Assembly: GCF_014647255.1 (NCBI RefSeq) | Contig: NZ_BMOV01000007.1 | Location: 112,237 to 176,236 of the forward strand | Origin: Iodidimonas muriae | Lineage (GTDB): Bacteria > Pseudomonadota > Alphaproteobacteria > Sphingomonadales > Rhodothalassiaceae | Direction: 5' to 3' | Length of the DNA: 64,000 bases | In this document: positions 45,368 through 53,904 of the stretch, in pieces | How the letters are laid out: each line of letters opens with the position of its first letter | How positions within the stretch are numbered: the first letter of the stretch is position 1 | Notes under the pieces: generated by a model | The model's database searches: none | Told to the model about the DNA's origin: nothing | What the model saw: only the letters and a program-made list of their open reading frames with translations | Position numbers and translations under genes: made by a program

Positions 45368-46600
45368 ATGGCGTCTACAGCTGCAATGCATGATCGGGCA
45401 AATGAAGAACGCGAAGTCTTCGGTGCCTATATTTGTGACGAAGAAACCGCGGCCTTGCTGGCTCCGCTGGCCGAAGAGCATGGCTGGCTTCCCGAGCGTA
45501 TCCACAAAGGCGGTGTGGCCAATGCAGTGCGTTCTTTGTCGGTGATGCGGTCGCCGGAATTTCTGATCGTCGATTTATCGGAATCGGGCGATCCCCGCGC
45601 CGATATTGGTGCTTTGGCCGATGTGTGCGAACCGGGAACGCTGGTTCTGGCCATTGGTGTGATGAACGATGTGCATCTCTATCGTGATCTTTTGGCCTCG
45701 GGCATCCATGATTATCTTTTGAAGCCCGTGGATTTTGGCGATCTGCGCGAATCTGTGGCTTTGGCCCTCTCTGCCATGGTCGAGCCAGAAATCCAGACCC
45801 CGAAAAAAGAAACAACCAAGCGCATGGTTACGGTGATCGGGGCACGCGGCGGCGTGGGCGCCAGCGGGCTTTCTTCCGGGCTTGCGTGGATTTTGGCCGA
45901 TGAATTCGATACCCATGTGGGCTTGCTGGATCTGGATCTGAATTTCGGCACCGATGCCATGACCTTTGATCTGGAGCCGGGCCGTGGCTTGAGCGATGCT
46001 TTGGAAAATCCCAACCGCGTCGATTCGCTGTTCATCGAGCGGGCCATGCTCAAGGTCTCTGACAAATTGTCTATCCTTGGCTCTGAAGCGCCATTGGGCG
46101 ATCCCATGACACCCGATCCGGCAGCCTTGCAAAATTTACAGGAAGAACTGGCCGAGAATTTCGATGTGGTGCTGGTGGATCTGCCGCGCTCCATTGCCAG
46201 CAGTTATCCTCTGACCCTTGCCAATGCCTCCGATGTGGTGCTGGTGACGGATCTATCTCTTGCTGCCACCCGCGATACCATCCGGCTTTTGAGCCTTATC
46301 AAGGCCAATGCCCCCACCGCTACGGTGCATCTGGTGGCCAATAAAGTCCCGCCGGTTATCCAACAGGAAGTGTCGCAAAAGGATTTCGAGGCATCCATCG
46401 AACGCGCGGTGGATTTTTTAATCCCTGCCGATCCGAAAAGCGTCGTTTTGGCTGCAAAACAGGGCAAGCCCTTGCCGCAAGCCCTGCCCTCATCGAAGCC
46501 TGTGGCGCAAATCCGTGCCTTGGCGCAGCGCCTTGCTGGCGACGATGCCAAGCCATCCAAATCGTCCTTCTGGTCCAAGCTGGTGCGTAAACAGTCATGA
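45368..46600 (+). CDS. cpaE: Pilus assembly protein CpaE (MinD/ParA-like)
   Basis: The 410-residue protein has an N-terminal receiver-like domain (about residues 15-140) that lacks a standard phospho-Asp arrangement, then a MinD/ParA ATPase domain. This has the deviant Walker A GARGGVGASGLSSGLAW, which has no Lys-Thr end, plus LLDLDLNFGTDAM and LVDLPRS. CpaE localises and supports Tad pilus assembly at the pole. The stop overlaps the cpaF start by four bases. Confidence 0.9.
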   Translation: MASTAAMHDRANEEREVFGAYICDEETAALLAPLAEEHGWLPERIHKGGVANAVRSLSVMRSPEFLIVDLSESGDPRADIGALADVCEPGTLVLAIGVMNDVHLYRDLLASGIHDYLLKPVDFGDLRESVALALSAMVEPEIQTPKKETTKRMVTVIGARGGVGASGLSSGLAWILADEFDTHVGLLDLDLNFGTDAMTFDLEPGRGLSDALENPNRVDSLFIERAMLKVSDKLSILGSEAPLGDPMTPDPAALQNLQEELAENFDVVLVDLPRSIASSYPLTLANASDVVLVTDLSLAATRDTIRLLSLIKANAPTATVHLVANKVPPVIQQEVSQKDFEASIERAVDFLIPADPKSVVLAAKQGKPLPQALPSSKPVAQIRALAQRLAGDDAKPSKSSFWSKLVRKQS

Positions 46601-48318
46601 AGCAAAGCACGCCCTTTTCCCGCCGATCCACGTCCGCGCGTCGCAGCCTGGCAGGATTTGGCCGTGCAAACGGCGAGGCTGCCAATGGGGCAACTGGTGC
46701 CGCTACAGGCAATGACGTGTTGGAAGCCCAAAAACCAATGGCGCCGTCCGCCCCTGCGCCGGAGCCAAAGCCCGCAGATGCGGTGCCAAATTCCCCGCGA
46801 AATATCGACGATCTCAGCGATCTGATCGAATCGAAAATCGGCAAACATATCACCCCGGAAGAGGTGCGCATGTCGTCGCGCGCCGATCTGGCTTTGGCGG
46901 TGGAAGAATATGTGCGCCAAATCGCGGGCGAAACCGGGATCGAGATCACGGATGCGGAAGTGCGCGACCTTGCCACCTATCTTCTAAACGATCTGATCGA
47001 ACGGGCAGGCGGCATCGAAGACCCATTATCAAGCCTGACACCGCCCAAATCCGCCAGCACCGATACGGTTTTGCATGCCAAAGAAACCGTCCAGCCGCTT
47101 TTGATGGAGCATATCGACCCACAAGCCGCCAGCGAACTGCCCCGGTCGGAACTGGCCGAACAGGTGGGCGATGTGGTGGGCGAATTGCTGGTTCAGGAGA
47201 AAATCAACCTGAATTTGAAAGAACAGCGCGATCTGGTGACGCTGCTGCTCAATGACATGCTGGGCCTTGGACCATTGGAGCCGTTGCTGGCCGATGATGC
47301 CATCAGCGATATCATGGTCAACGGCCCCAATCAGGTTTATGTGGAACGGGGCGGCAAGCTGGATCTGACCGATGTCACCTTCCGCGACAATCGCCATCTT
47401 CTGAATATCGCCCAACGGATCGTAACCGCCGTGGGCCGCCGGGTAGATGAAACATCCCCCATTTGCGATGCGCGCTTGGCCGATGGCAGCCGCGTCAATG
47501 TGATTATCCCGCCGCTGGCCATTGATGGGGCCTCCATTTCCATCCGCAAGTTCGCCAAGCAAAAGATCACGCTGGAGAAAATGCTGGATTTCGGCTCCAT
47601 GTCGCCCAATGTGGCGCAAGTGCTGAAAATCGCTGGGGCCTGTCGGCTGAATATCTTGATTTCCGGCGGGACGGGATCGGGGAAAACCACCATGCTCAAT
47701 GCCGTGTCCCGATTGATTGATCGCGGCGAACGGGTGGTCACCATTGAAGATGCGGCCGAATTGCAGATGCAGCAACCCCATGTGGTGCGCCTTGAAACCC
47801 GCCCCGCCAATCTGGAAGGCAAGGGCGAAATCACCATGCGCGATCTGGTGAAAAACGCCCTGCGCATGCGTCCGGACAGGATCATTCTGGGCGAAATCCG
47901 CGGCGGCGAAGCCATTGACATGCTGCAAGCCATGAACACCGGCCATGATGGTTCTATGGGAACCATCCACGCAAACCGGCCACGTGAAGCGCTTACCCGC
48001 CTTGAAAATATGGTGAATATGGCGGGCTTGAACCTGCCAACAAAAGCCATCCGCGAACAGATCGCCGCGGCCCTTGACCTGATCATTCAGGTCAGCCGTA
48101 TGCGCGATGGCGGGCGCCGGACCGTCTATGTCACCGAAGTGGTCGGCATGGAAGGCGATGTGATCACAACGCAAGACCTGTTCCGCTTTGAATGGAAGGG
48201 ACAGGATGAAAGCGGCAAGCTTATTGGCGACTGGGTGTCCTCCGGGGTGCGCCCGCATTTTATGGCGCGCGCCGAATATTTCGGACTGGGCCGGGCCTTG
48301 ATGCAGGCGATGGGGTAA
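46597..48318 (+). CDS. cpaF: CpaF/TadA pilus assembly ATPase
   Basis: A 573-residue secretion ATPase of the VirB11/GspE family. Seen are ISDIMVNGPNQVYVERGG, Walker A ISGGTGSGKTTMLN, the Asp box ITIEDAAELQ-type segment, Walker B ILGEIRGGEA and the His box TGHDGSMGTIHANRP. It hydrolyses ATP to extend or retract Flp pili. The first 140 residues are a low-complexity, Ala/Pro-rich tail followed by a helical segment, as in other CpaF. Followed by tadB five bases later. Confidence 0.95.
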   Translation: MKQSTPFSRRSTSARRSLAGFGRANGEAANGATGAATGNDVLEAQKPMAPSAPAPEPKPADAVPNSPRNIDDLSDLIESKIGKHITPEEVRMSSRADLALAVEEYVRQIAGETGIEITDAEVRDLATYLLNDLIERAGGIEDPLSSLTPPKSASTDTVLHAKETVQPLLMEHIDPQAASELPRSELAEQVGDVVGELLVQEKINLNLKEQRDLVTLLLNDMLGLGPLEPLLADDAISDIMVNGPNQVYVERGGKLDLTDVTFRDNRHLLNIAQRIVTAVGRRVDETSPICDARLADGSRVNVIIPPLAIDGASISIRKFAKQKITLEKMLDFGSMSPNVAQVLKIAGACRLNILISGGTGSGKTTMLNAVSRLIDRGERVVTIEDAAELQMQQPHVVRLETRPANLEGKGEITMRDLVKNALRMRPDRIILGEIRGGEAIDMLQAMNTGHDGSMGTIHANRPREALTRLENMVNMAGLNLPTKAIREQIAAALDLIIQVSRMRDGGRRTVYVTEVVGMEGDVITTQDLFRFEWKGQDESGKLIGDWVSSGVRPHFMARAEYFGLGRALMQAMG

Positions 48319-48323
48319 AAATT

Positions 48324-49313
48324 ATGGCAAGTGGAAACGATACGCTTCTTATCGCCCTTATCTTCGGAGCCAGCTTGCTGATCTTCGGTACATTGGCGGC
48401 GGCCTTTTTGTTTTCCGGAACATCGGATAAGCGGGTGCGGGCGCGTCTGACCCGCTATCGCGCCAAATATGGCCCCTCTGGCGGGGTATCCCGGGCACGG
48501 TCCATCCTTGCCGACCAGGACAACTCCTCCCCATTCGAAGCCATGCTGGCGCGATTCGTGCCACGCCCCGAGAGCTTCCGCAAGCGCCTGCAAAAAACAG
48601 GAAAAGACATTCCCGTTGGCCGCTATGCGATCATTTGCGCGGTGGTTTTATTGGTTTCATCCCTTGTGATGATGCTGTTTTTCTCTTTGCCCTTTGCCTT
48701 GTCTTTGCTGCTGGGGGTGGTGATAGGGATCGGCCTGCCGCATTTCATCGTCTCGCGCATGATCGCCAAACGGGAAAAACAGTTCCTCGCACTATTCCCC
48801 GAAGCCATTGAACTGATCGTGCGTGGTCTGAAATCGGGCCTGCCCATCAATGAAACCATCAGCATCGTCGGGTCGGAAGTCGAAGACCCTGTGGGCACGG
48901 AGTTTCGCAAGATCGCCGATCAGGTACGCTTTGGGAAAACGCTGGAAGATGCCATGTGGCGGGCGGCCGACCGTCTGGATTTCCCCGATTTCAAATTCTT
49001 CGTCATCAGCCTTGCCATTCAGCGCGAAACCGGCGGCAATCTGGCGGAAACTTTGGGGAATTTGTCCAATATCCTGCGCTCGCGCCACCAAATGAAGCTC
49101 AAGATCAAAGCCCTGTCTTCGGAAGGACGTGCCAGCGCCATGATCATCGGCTGTCTGCCTTTCATCATGTTTGCCATCATCTACGCTATGAATGCGGACT
49201 ATGCCTCCACATTCTTTACCGACCCGCGCGCCATGATCGTGCTTTTCGGGGCCTTGATCTGGATGGGTCTTGGCGGATTCATTATCTCCAAAATGATCAG
49301 TTTTGAAATATGA
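48324..49313 (+). CDS. tadB: TadB inner-membrane platform protein
   Basis: The 329-residue protein has an N-terminal span, a basic linker, a central soluble type II secretion F domain (about residues 150-290, with ELIVRGLKSGLPINETI and ETGGNLAETLGNLSNIL) and three further spans. TadB and TadC form the inner-membrane platform that CpaF drives. It overlaps tadC by four bases. Nothing unusual in it. Confidence 0.92.
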   Translation: MASGNDTLLIALIFGASLLIFGTLAAAFLFSGTSDKRVRARLTRYRAKYGPSGGVSRARSILADQDNSSPFEAMLARFVPRPESFRKRLQKTGKDIPVGRYAIICAVVLLVSSLVMMLFFSLPFALSLLLGVVIGIGLPHFIVSRMIAKREKQFLALFPEAIELIVRGLKSGLPINETISIVGSEVEDPVGTEFRKIADQVRFGKTLEDAMWRAADRLDFPDFKFFVISLAIQRETGGNLAETLGNLSNILRSRHQMKLKIKALSSEGRASAMIIGCLPFIMFAIIYAMNADYASTFFTDPRAMIVLFGALIWMGLGGFIISKMISFEI

Positions 49314-50293
49314 GCAATTTTCTCCCCTTTGGCCTGACCCTGATCGATCTCATTACCCTGCTTGTGGGAGCAACGGCTTTTGTCGCCGTGATTGCTGTGT
49401 GGCAATCTGGCATCGTGGCGCGCGATCCCATGAAAGGGCGGATAAAATCCTTGCAAGACCGCCGTCAGGCCCTGCGTGCCGGGCTGATCACCGAACCAAA
49501 GCGTCGCGCCAGCCCCGTAAAGCAGCCTCAAGGCGTGAATGTCATGCGCGAGGTGGTCAAAAAGCTGAAGCTGGCGCAAAATGAGACCACGCAAAAAGTT
49601 TCGAAAAAAATGATGCAAGCCGGTTGGCGGCAAAAGGATGCGGTCGTCATCTATCTGTTTTTCAAGATGGTCTTGCCCATTCTGATCGCCGTGACAGCCG
49701 TTGTTTTCGTCTATGGTCTGGGGGTTTTGAGTGGCAAACCCATGATGGAAATGCTGGTGCCACCCGGAGCCATTCTCCTGGCATTTATGGCCCCCGATCT
49801 GGTGGTGAAAAACCAAACCCAAAAGCGTATGGATGCTATCAGAAAAGGTCTGCCCGATGCGCTGGACCTTATGGTTATTTGCGCAGAAGCGGGGCTCACT
49901 CTTGATACGGCGCTGAACCGCGTCACACAGGAAATGGGCAAAAGCGCCCCGGAACTGGCCGATGAGTTCGGCCTTGCCTCCATTGAACTTGGTTTTCTGC
50001 CCGACCGCCGTCAGGCGCTGGCCAATCTGGCGGAACGCGTGCCTTTGCCTTCGGTGCGCGGCGTTGTGACCACCTTGGTGCAAACCGAACGCTACGGCAC
50101 GCCCCTTGCCATGTCCTTGCGGGTTTTATCGGCGGAATTTCGCAATGAACGCATGATGAAAGCGGAAGAAAAAGCCGCCCGCCTGCCCGCCACCATGACA
50201 GTGCCCCTGATCCTGTTCATTCTGCCCACTTTGTTTGTGGTGCTGCTTGGTCCTGCGGCGTGCCAGATCAGCGACGAACTGATCAACCGCTAA
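49310..50293 (+). CDS. tadC: TadC inner-membrane platform protein
   Basis: A 327-residue partner of TadB with N-terminal and central spans and the second T2SSF domain, including DALDLMVICAEAGLTLDTAL, the segment PLASVRGV-like LPSVRGVVTTLVQTERYGTP and LRVLSAEFRNERMMKAEEKA. It completes the platform. It is the last gene in the row. No tadD, pseudopilin (tadE, tadF, tadG) or flp pilin gene follows, so those must be elsewhere on the genome if the pilus is functional. Confidence 0.92.
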   Translation: MSNFLPFGLTLIDLITLLVGATAFVAVIAVWQSGIVARDPMKGRIKSLQDRRQALRAGLITEPKRRASPVKQPQGVNVMREVVKKLKLAQNETTQKVSKKMMQAGWRQKDAVVIYLFFKMVLPILIAVTAVVFVYGLGVLSGKPMMEMLVPPGAILLAFMAPDLVVKNQTQKRMDAIRKGLPDALDLMVICAEAGLTLDTALNRVTQEMGKSAPELADEFGLASIELGFLPDRRQALANLAERVPLPSVRGVVTTLVQTERYGTPLAMSLRVLSAEFRNERMMKAEEKAARLPATMTVPLILFILPTLFVVLLGPAACQISDELINR

Positions 50294-50512
50294 GGCATCG
50301 GGCAATCCATAAAGGGCTGATTCGACCACTGGCCTGTCTATTTACGACTCGGCCGCCAAGGCATCCCACTCGGGATCGCTGCCCATGACAATGGGAAGGC
50401 CCACGATCTCTCCGTCCCCAAAAAGTGCATAAATGCCGCACTTTAAGAAGCAGATTATTATAGATCCTGCGTTTCTCTTGATATTGAAGGTCGTTTGGGG
50501 AAGAATGGTCGG
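50294..50512. other. Spacer downstream of tadC
   Basis: About 220 bases with no gene. An inverted repeat AAAGTGC/GCACTTT lies at 50422-50444; the bases outside its left arm (CCCCAAAA) would form a T-rich tail on the minus strand. Its role is unclear. An AT-rich patch (ATTATTATAGATCC) near 50453-50466 could be a promoter for the RNA-like region that follows. Confidence 0.4.
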
Positions 50513-50630
50513 GAACACTTGGCCAAGCCTTTTGGTGCGTGCCGGTGTTCATGTGTGGCTATTTTATAGCCGCATATCCTCGCTGTCGTGACTCGGGCCG
50601 GGTACCATTGGAACCCGGCCTCTTTTTTCG
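50510..50630 (+). ncRNA. Candidate structured small RNA with terminator, after tadC
   Basis: On the plus strand three stems follow in order: GAACAC/GTGTTC (50513-50550), GGCTAT-TTT-ATAGCC (50557-50571), and the terminator GGCCGGGT/ACCCGGCC (50596-50620) with TCTTTTTT. No reading frame accounts for it, and tadC ends about 220 bases upstream. It may be an independent RNA or a long 3' trailer of the Tad transcript. The 5' end is estimated. Confidence 0.4.
50596..50628 (+). terminator. Rho-independent terminator
   Basis: Perfect eight-pair stem, nine-base loop and TCTTTTTT tail. It ends the candidate RNA and could serve the Tad operon. Facing genes on the minus strand begin downstream. Confidence 0.85.
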
Positions 50631-50794
50631 CCAGTGCACGCATATCAAGCATGCCGAAAGCGACTTTGGCCGGAGCATCGAAATTTAAGGCCACAAATGG
50701 TCAGAAAAAAGGCAACCCGGCCTTTTTATGGTTTTCTGGCCCAAGATTGCAGCACCAACCTTATTGCAAAAGCGTTGCGGGGGCTGTTCATACC

Positions 50795-51325
50795 TTAAGC
50801 CAGCGCTTCTTCTCCATCCAATGTCCGCGCCACCGCATGCAAGACCGAAGCAATGCGCACAGCCGCCTGCACCGCTTCCGCACTCAATCCCCCCTTACGC
50901 AGCACCTTGTCATGGCTGTCGATGCACATGCCGCAGCCATTGATCGCTGAAACAGCCAATGAAAACAGCTCGAAATCCAGCTTGTCGATCCCCGGATTGT
51001 TGATCACATTCATCCGCAATTTGGCGGGCATGGTTTTGTAATCCGCATGGGAGGCCAGATGCACGAACCGGTAATAGATATTGTTCATGGCCATAAGTGA
51101 GGCCGCCGCTTTGGCCGCATTCTGGGCCTCGTCGCTGAGTTTCCCGGCCACTTCTTGCTGCACATGACTGATCACCGCCTTGTTGGAAGATGCCAACGCG
51201 CAAGCCAGCATGGTTCCATATAGCTGCTGCTCATTAAGAAGCGTCTCGCGCGCAAGACTGGACAGATTCAGCTTCAGGTCTTTGGCATAATCAGGGATCA
51301 GCCCCTTTAACTCTTCAAGCGCCAT
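50795..51325 (-). CDS. ahpD: Alkylhydroperoxidase AhpD
   Basis: A 176-residue all-helical protein with the active-site motif [11 protein letters not shown] (Cys-Gly-Met-Cys followed by a His three residues later), typical of AhpD of the CMD family. AhpD reduces AhpC using lipoamide-linked reductant and has some peroxidase activity of its own. GGAG precedes the ATG. It lies downstream of ahpC on the same strand after a hairpin, the common AhpC-AhpD pairing. The SD spacing is normal. Confidence 0.94.
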   Translation of the reverse strand: MALEELKGLIPDYAKDLKLNLSSLARETLLNEQQLYGTMLACALASSNKAVISHVQQEVAGKLSDEAQNAAKAAASLMAMNNIYYRFVHLASHADYKTMPAKLRMNVINNPGIDKLDFELFSLAVSAINGCGMCIDSHDKVLRKGGLSAEAVQAAVRIASVLHAVARTLDGEEALA

Positions 51326-51364
51326 CTTGGTTCACTCCGTTTAGAATAAAGGGAAAAGTCGCGG

Positions 51365-51402
51365 AAAAAAAAGCCCGGCCAAAGGATACCCCATGGCCGA
51401 GC
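51365..51402 (-). terminator. Hairpin with T-tract between ahpC and ahpD
   Basis: CGGCCA/TGGCCG arms (51376-51399) preceded on the plus strand by a run of A, which is a T-run on the minus strand. It may partly terminate ahpC messages and so set AhpD below AhpC. Confidence 0.6.
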
Positions 51403-51427
51403 CCCCTGTTTTCAACGCAAAAAAGCG

Positions 51428-51982
51428 TTAGGCGACTTCTTTAGCCACATCGATGGTTTCTTCGCCGCTATGCCAGTTGCACGGGCACAGCTCATCGGTT
51501 TGCAGCGCGTCAAGAACACGCAGCACTTCTTCAGGGTTCCGGCCAACGCTCAGATCGTTTGCCTGCACCATGCGGATGATCCCGTCCGGGTCCACAAGGA
51601 AGCTGGCACGCAAGGCCACGGCTTCGTCTTTTTCCAGAATGCCCAGAGCGCTGGACAGTTCTTTCTTGTTATCGGCAAGCCACGGGAATTTCACCGCACC
51701 CAGATCTTCACGGCTGTTGCGCCATGCGAAATGCACGAAATCCGTATCGGTGCTGGCCCCGAGCACAACGCAATCGCGGTCTGCAAATTCATCGGCCAAA
51801 GCATCAAAAGCCAGAATTTCCGTGGGGCAGATGAAGGTGAAATCTTTCGGCCAGAAGAACACCAGCTTCCATTTGCCGGAAAAGCTCTGGTCGGTCAGGC
51901 GCTCGAAATCGCCATCGGGAAGGTCGGTGTTGGACACAGCCTTCAGATTGAAGGCAGGAAATTTATCACCAATGGTCAGCAT
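51428..51982 (-). CDS. ahpC: Peroxiredoxin AhpC with CPC C-terminus
   Basis: A 184-residue peroxiredoxin with the peroxidatic Cys52 in FTFICPTEIL, plus the Trp and Arg regions of the fold. The C-terminus has two cysteines spaced as ELCPCNWHSGEE (Cys166, Cys168). This CPCNW ending matches the AhpC type that is reduced by AhpD, as in mycobacteria, and not by AhpF. It reduces hydrogen peroxide and alkyl hydroperoxides. It is divergent from oxyR, with about 110 bases between the starts. Confidence 0.95.
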   Translation of the reverse strand: MLTIGDKFPAFNLKAVSNTDLPDGDFERLTDQSFSGKWKLVFFWPKDFTFICPTEILAFDALADEFADRDCVVLGASTDTDFVHFAWRNSREDLGAVKFPWLADNKKELSSALGILEKDEAVALRASFLVDPDGIIRMVQANDLSVGRNPEEVLRVLDALQTDELCPCNWHSGEETIDVAKEVA

Positions 51983-52060
51983 AGGATGTCCTCGCTTTTG
52001 GGTTAGGGGAAACTGTTTGAACGACTCTTATGTGACATTGTTGCTTTTATTGATCAAACA

Positions 52061-52075
52061 GATATTTTGAATATC
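52061..52075. promoter_or_regulatory. Palindrome in the ahpC-oxyR intergenic region, likely OxyR/LysR site
   Basis: GATATT-TTG-AATATC is a perfect inverted repeat of LysR-type size about 20 bases before the oxyR start. TTGATCAA, another palindrome, lies just upstream. Divergent placement beside a LysR-type regulator makes autoregulation and control of ahpC plausible. Confidence 0.5.
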
Positions 52076-52095
52076 ATTAATCGATAGAGGCGATC

Positions 52096-53001
52096 ATGAT
52101 CACACCCACATTGAAACAGCTTCGTTATCTGGTGGCGCTGCACGATCAAATGCATTTTGGTCGCGCCGCCGAAAGCTGCCATGTGACCCAATCTACCCTG
52201 TCTTCAGGCATTGCCGAACTGGAAACGCTTTTGGATGCGGATTTGGTGGAGCGCACCCGCCGTGCCTTGTGGTTCACCCCCTTGGGGGAAGATGTGGTGA
52301 AAAAAGCCCGCAAGATTCTGCGAGAGGTGGATGAGCTGGTGGACCTGACCCAAGCGGCGTCCGAGCCACTGAGCGGCACCATCCGCATTGGCATCATCCC
52401 CACCATCGCGCCTTTTCTTTTGCCGCAGGCCATGCCGCAATTGCGCATCGCCTATCCAAAGCTAAAACTGCAATTCCGTGAACAATTATCCGATATTTTG
52501 TGCCATGAATTACTGTCCGGCGAACTGGATATCATCCTTTATGCGTTGCCTTATCGGTGCGGCGATGTGCATGAAGAACCATTGTTCCAAGACCCTTTTC
52601 TAGCCGCCTATCCCCCCGATCATACGCCCCTGCCCGATATGATAAGCACCGAGGATCTTGACGGCGAAACCCTGTTATTGCTGGAAGAGGGCCATTGCCT
52701 GCGTGATCATGCCCTCGCCGCCTGTTCTTTGCCGGGGGTCGATCCTTCGCGCTCCATATTGGGAACCAGCCTGCACACCTTGGTGCAAATGGTGGAAAGC
52801 GGCATGGGCATGACCCTGATCCCGCAAATGGCGCTGGACGGCGGCATCCTGAACGGCACCCATGTGCGCACCGTCCCGCTTTCCGGCGATGCGCCTGCCC
52901 GCACCATCGGCCTTGTCTGGCGCAAAAATTCAGCCCGCCAATCGGACTATCTGCTGTTGGCAGACATGCTCAGAAGCTGGCACCAGAAAAGGAATCAATG
53001 A
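52096..53001 (+). CDS. oxyR: OxyR peroxide-sensing LysR-type regulator
   Basis: The 301-residue protein has an N-terminal winged helix (residues 1-60, with FGRAAESCHVTQSTLSSGI) and a LysR effector domain. Two cysteines, Cys201 and Cys210 in EEGHCLRDHALAACSLP, sit exactly where E. coli OxyR has its redox pair (199, 208). Oxidation to a disulfide activates ahpC and other antioxidant genes. A final segment, LRSWHQKRNQ, ends the protein. It is divergent from ahpC and converges on the methyltransferase gene. Confidence 0.94.
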   Translation: MITPTLKQLRYLVALHDQMHFGRAAESCHVTQSTLSSGIAELETLLDADLVERTRRALWFTPLGEDVVKKARKILREVDELVDLTQAASEPLSGTIRIGIIPTIAPFLLPQAMPQLRIAYPKLKLQFREQLSDILCHELLSGELDIILYALPYRCGDVHEEPLFQDPFLAAYPPDHTPLPDMISTEDLDGETLLLLEEGHCLRDHALAACSLPGVDPSRSILGTSLHTLVQMVESGMGMTLIPQMALDGGILNGTHVRTVPLSGDAPARTIGLVWRKNSARQSDYLLLADMLRSWHQKRNQ

Positions 53002-53037
53002 TTTCTATTCACGCTTATCCTCTGGGGCGGACCAACA

Positions 53038-53832
53038 TCAGCGATCGGCGCGGATGAACAAATAATCACCGTCCTTGTGGCTGTATGATCGGATAATGTC
53101 ATAAATAGCACCGCTCTTGATATCCTTGCCAAGTTGGTCAAGTCCGTGCGCCACCTCTCCTGCATCGGCGAGATTGGCAAAGCTCGAAATGCCTGCGCGG
53201 AACCCTGCATCCAGATAAAGCTGCGGGCGATGTTTGCCGCTATATAAAAACAGATCCTCAAGCGCTTCGGTCACCTCATAGGGCTCGGCAACAATATGCG
53301 AAAAACCTGCCACATGCAGGGCTTTGGTCAGATTTTCCATATCAGGCATCTGTTCCCATGATCTACGCAACATGGTTGGAAAATAGCGACAAAGCCAATA
53401 GCGTTTCATTTGCAAAGGCAAAGCGGTAAGGAGCACCAATCGCCCGCTCACGGGATCGACAAGGCGGCCGATTTCACAAAAGGCTGCCATCAAGTCGGGG
53501 AAATGATGAATGGCAAGGGTACAGACGGCCCCGTTGAAAGCGGCCGTTCTGAAAGGCGTTTGGCCCACATCCGCCAGCACGAACCCCTGATGCAAGGAAG
53601 GGCGGTCTTTTTGCAGAGCCCTGGTAATCATCCGGGCCGAAGCATCAAAGCCGACAATCCGTATGCCAGCTTTAGCAAGGCTGAGGGTGTAATTGCCGGT
53701 GCCGCAGGCCACATCCACATAGCGGCCCCCTTCAATCGGGCTCAAAAGCGCCTTTAGCCTGTCGCGGATATGGGGATCGGGCCGACGCGTTGCATCATAT
53801 CCCGATTCGATCCGGTCATAGAGAGTATCCAT
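53038..53832 (-). CDS. SAM-dependent class I methyltransferase
   Basis: The 264-residue protein shows the class I motif GRYVDVACGTGNYTLSLAK (motif I, about 38-56), GFDASARMI (motif II) and an aspartate loop before FPDLMAAFCEIGR. The substrate is unknown; the fold resembles UbiE-type and other small-molecule methyltransferases. The start at 53832 has GGGAGGT upstream and discards a 21-codon extension. The neighbours do not indicate a pathway. It lies downstream of the amidohydrolase gene after a strong terminator. Confidence 0.8.
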   Translation of the reverse strand: MDTLYDRIESGYDATRRPDPHIRDRLKALLSPIEGGRYVDVACGTGNYTLSLAKAGIRIVGFDASARMITRALQKDRPSLHQGFVLADVGQTPFRTAAFNGAVCTLAIHHFPDLMAAFCEIGRLVDPVSGRLVLLTALPLQMKRYWLCRYFPTMLRRSWEQMPDMENLTKALHVAGFSHIVAEPYEVTEALEDLFLYSGKHRPQLYLDAGFRAGISSFANLADAGEVAHGLDQLGKDIKSGAIYDIIRSYSHKDGDYLFIRADR

Positions 53833-53847
53833 AGTCACCTCCCATCG

Positions 53848-53880
53848 AAAAAAGGCCGGGACGCAAGCGCCCCGGCCTTT
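53848..53880 (-). terminator. Strong terminator between the amidohydrolase pair and the methyltransferase gene
   Basis: Perfect ten-pair stem (AAAGGCCGGG/CCCGGCCTTT) with a ten-base loop. The minus-strand reading ends in six T. It ends the transcript of the upstream amidohydrolase operon. Confidence 0.9.
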
Positions 53881-53904
53881 GATTTTCAAAGCCAAGCCTA
53901 GACC

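Noticed and set aside
50458..50694. A 78-codon minus-strand frame in the same gap.
   Set aside because: It crosses the hairpin stack and has no domain or SD support.
50588..50950. A 120-codon plus-strand frame between the Tad operon and ahpD.
   Set aside because: It overlaps the terminator and the coding strand of ahpD; the sequence is low quality.
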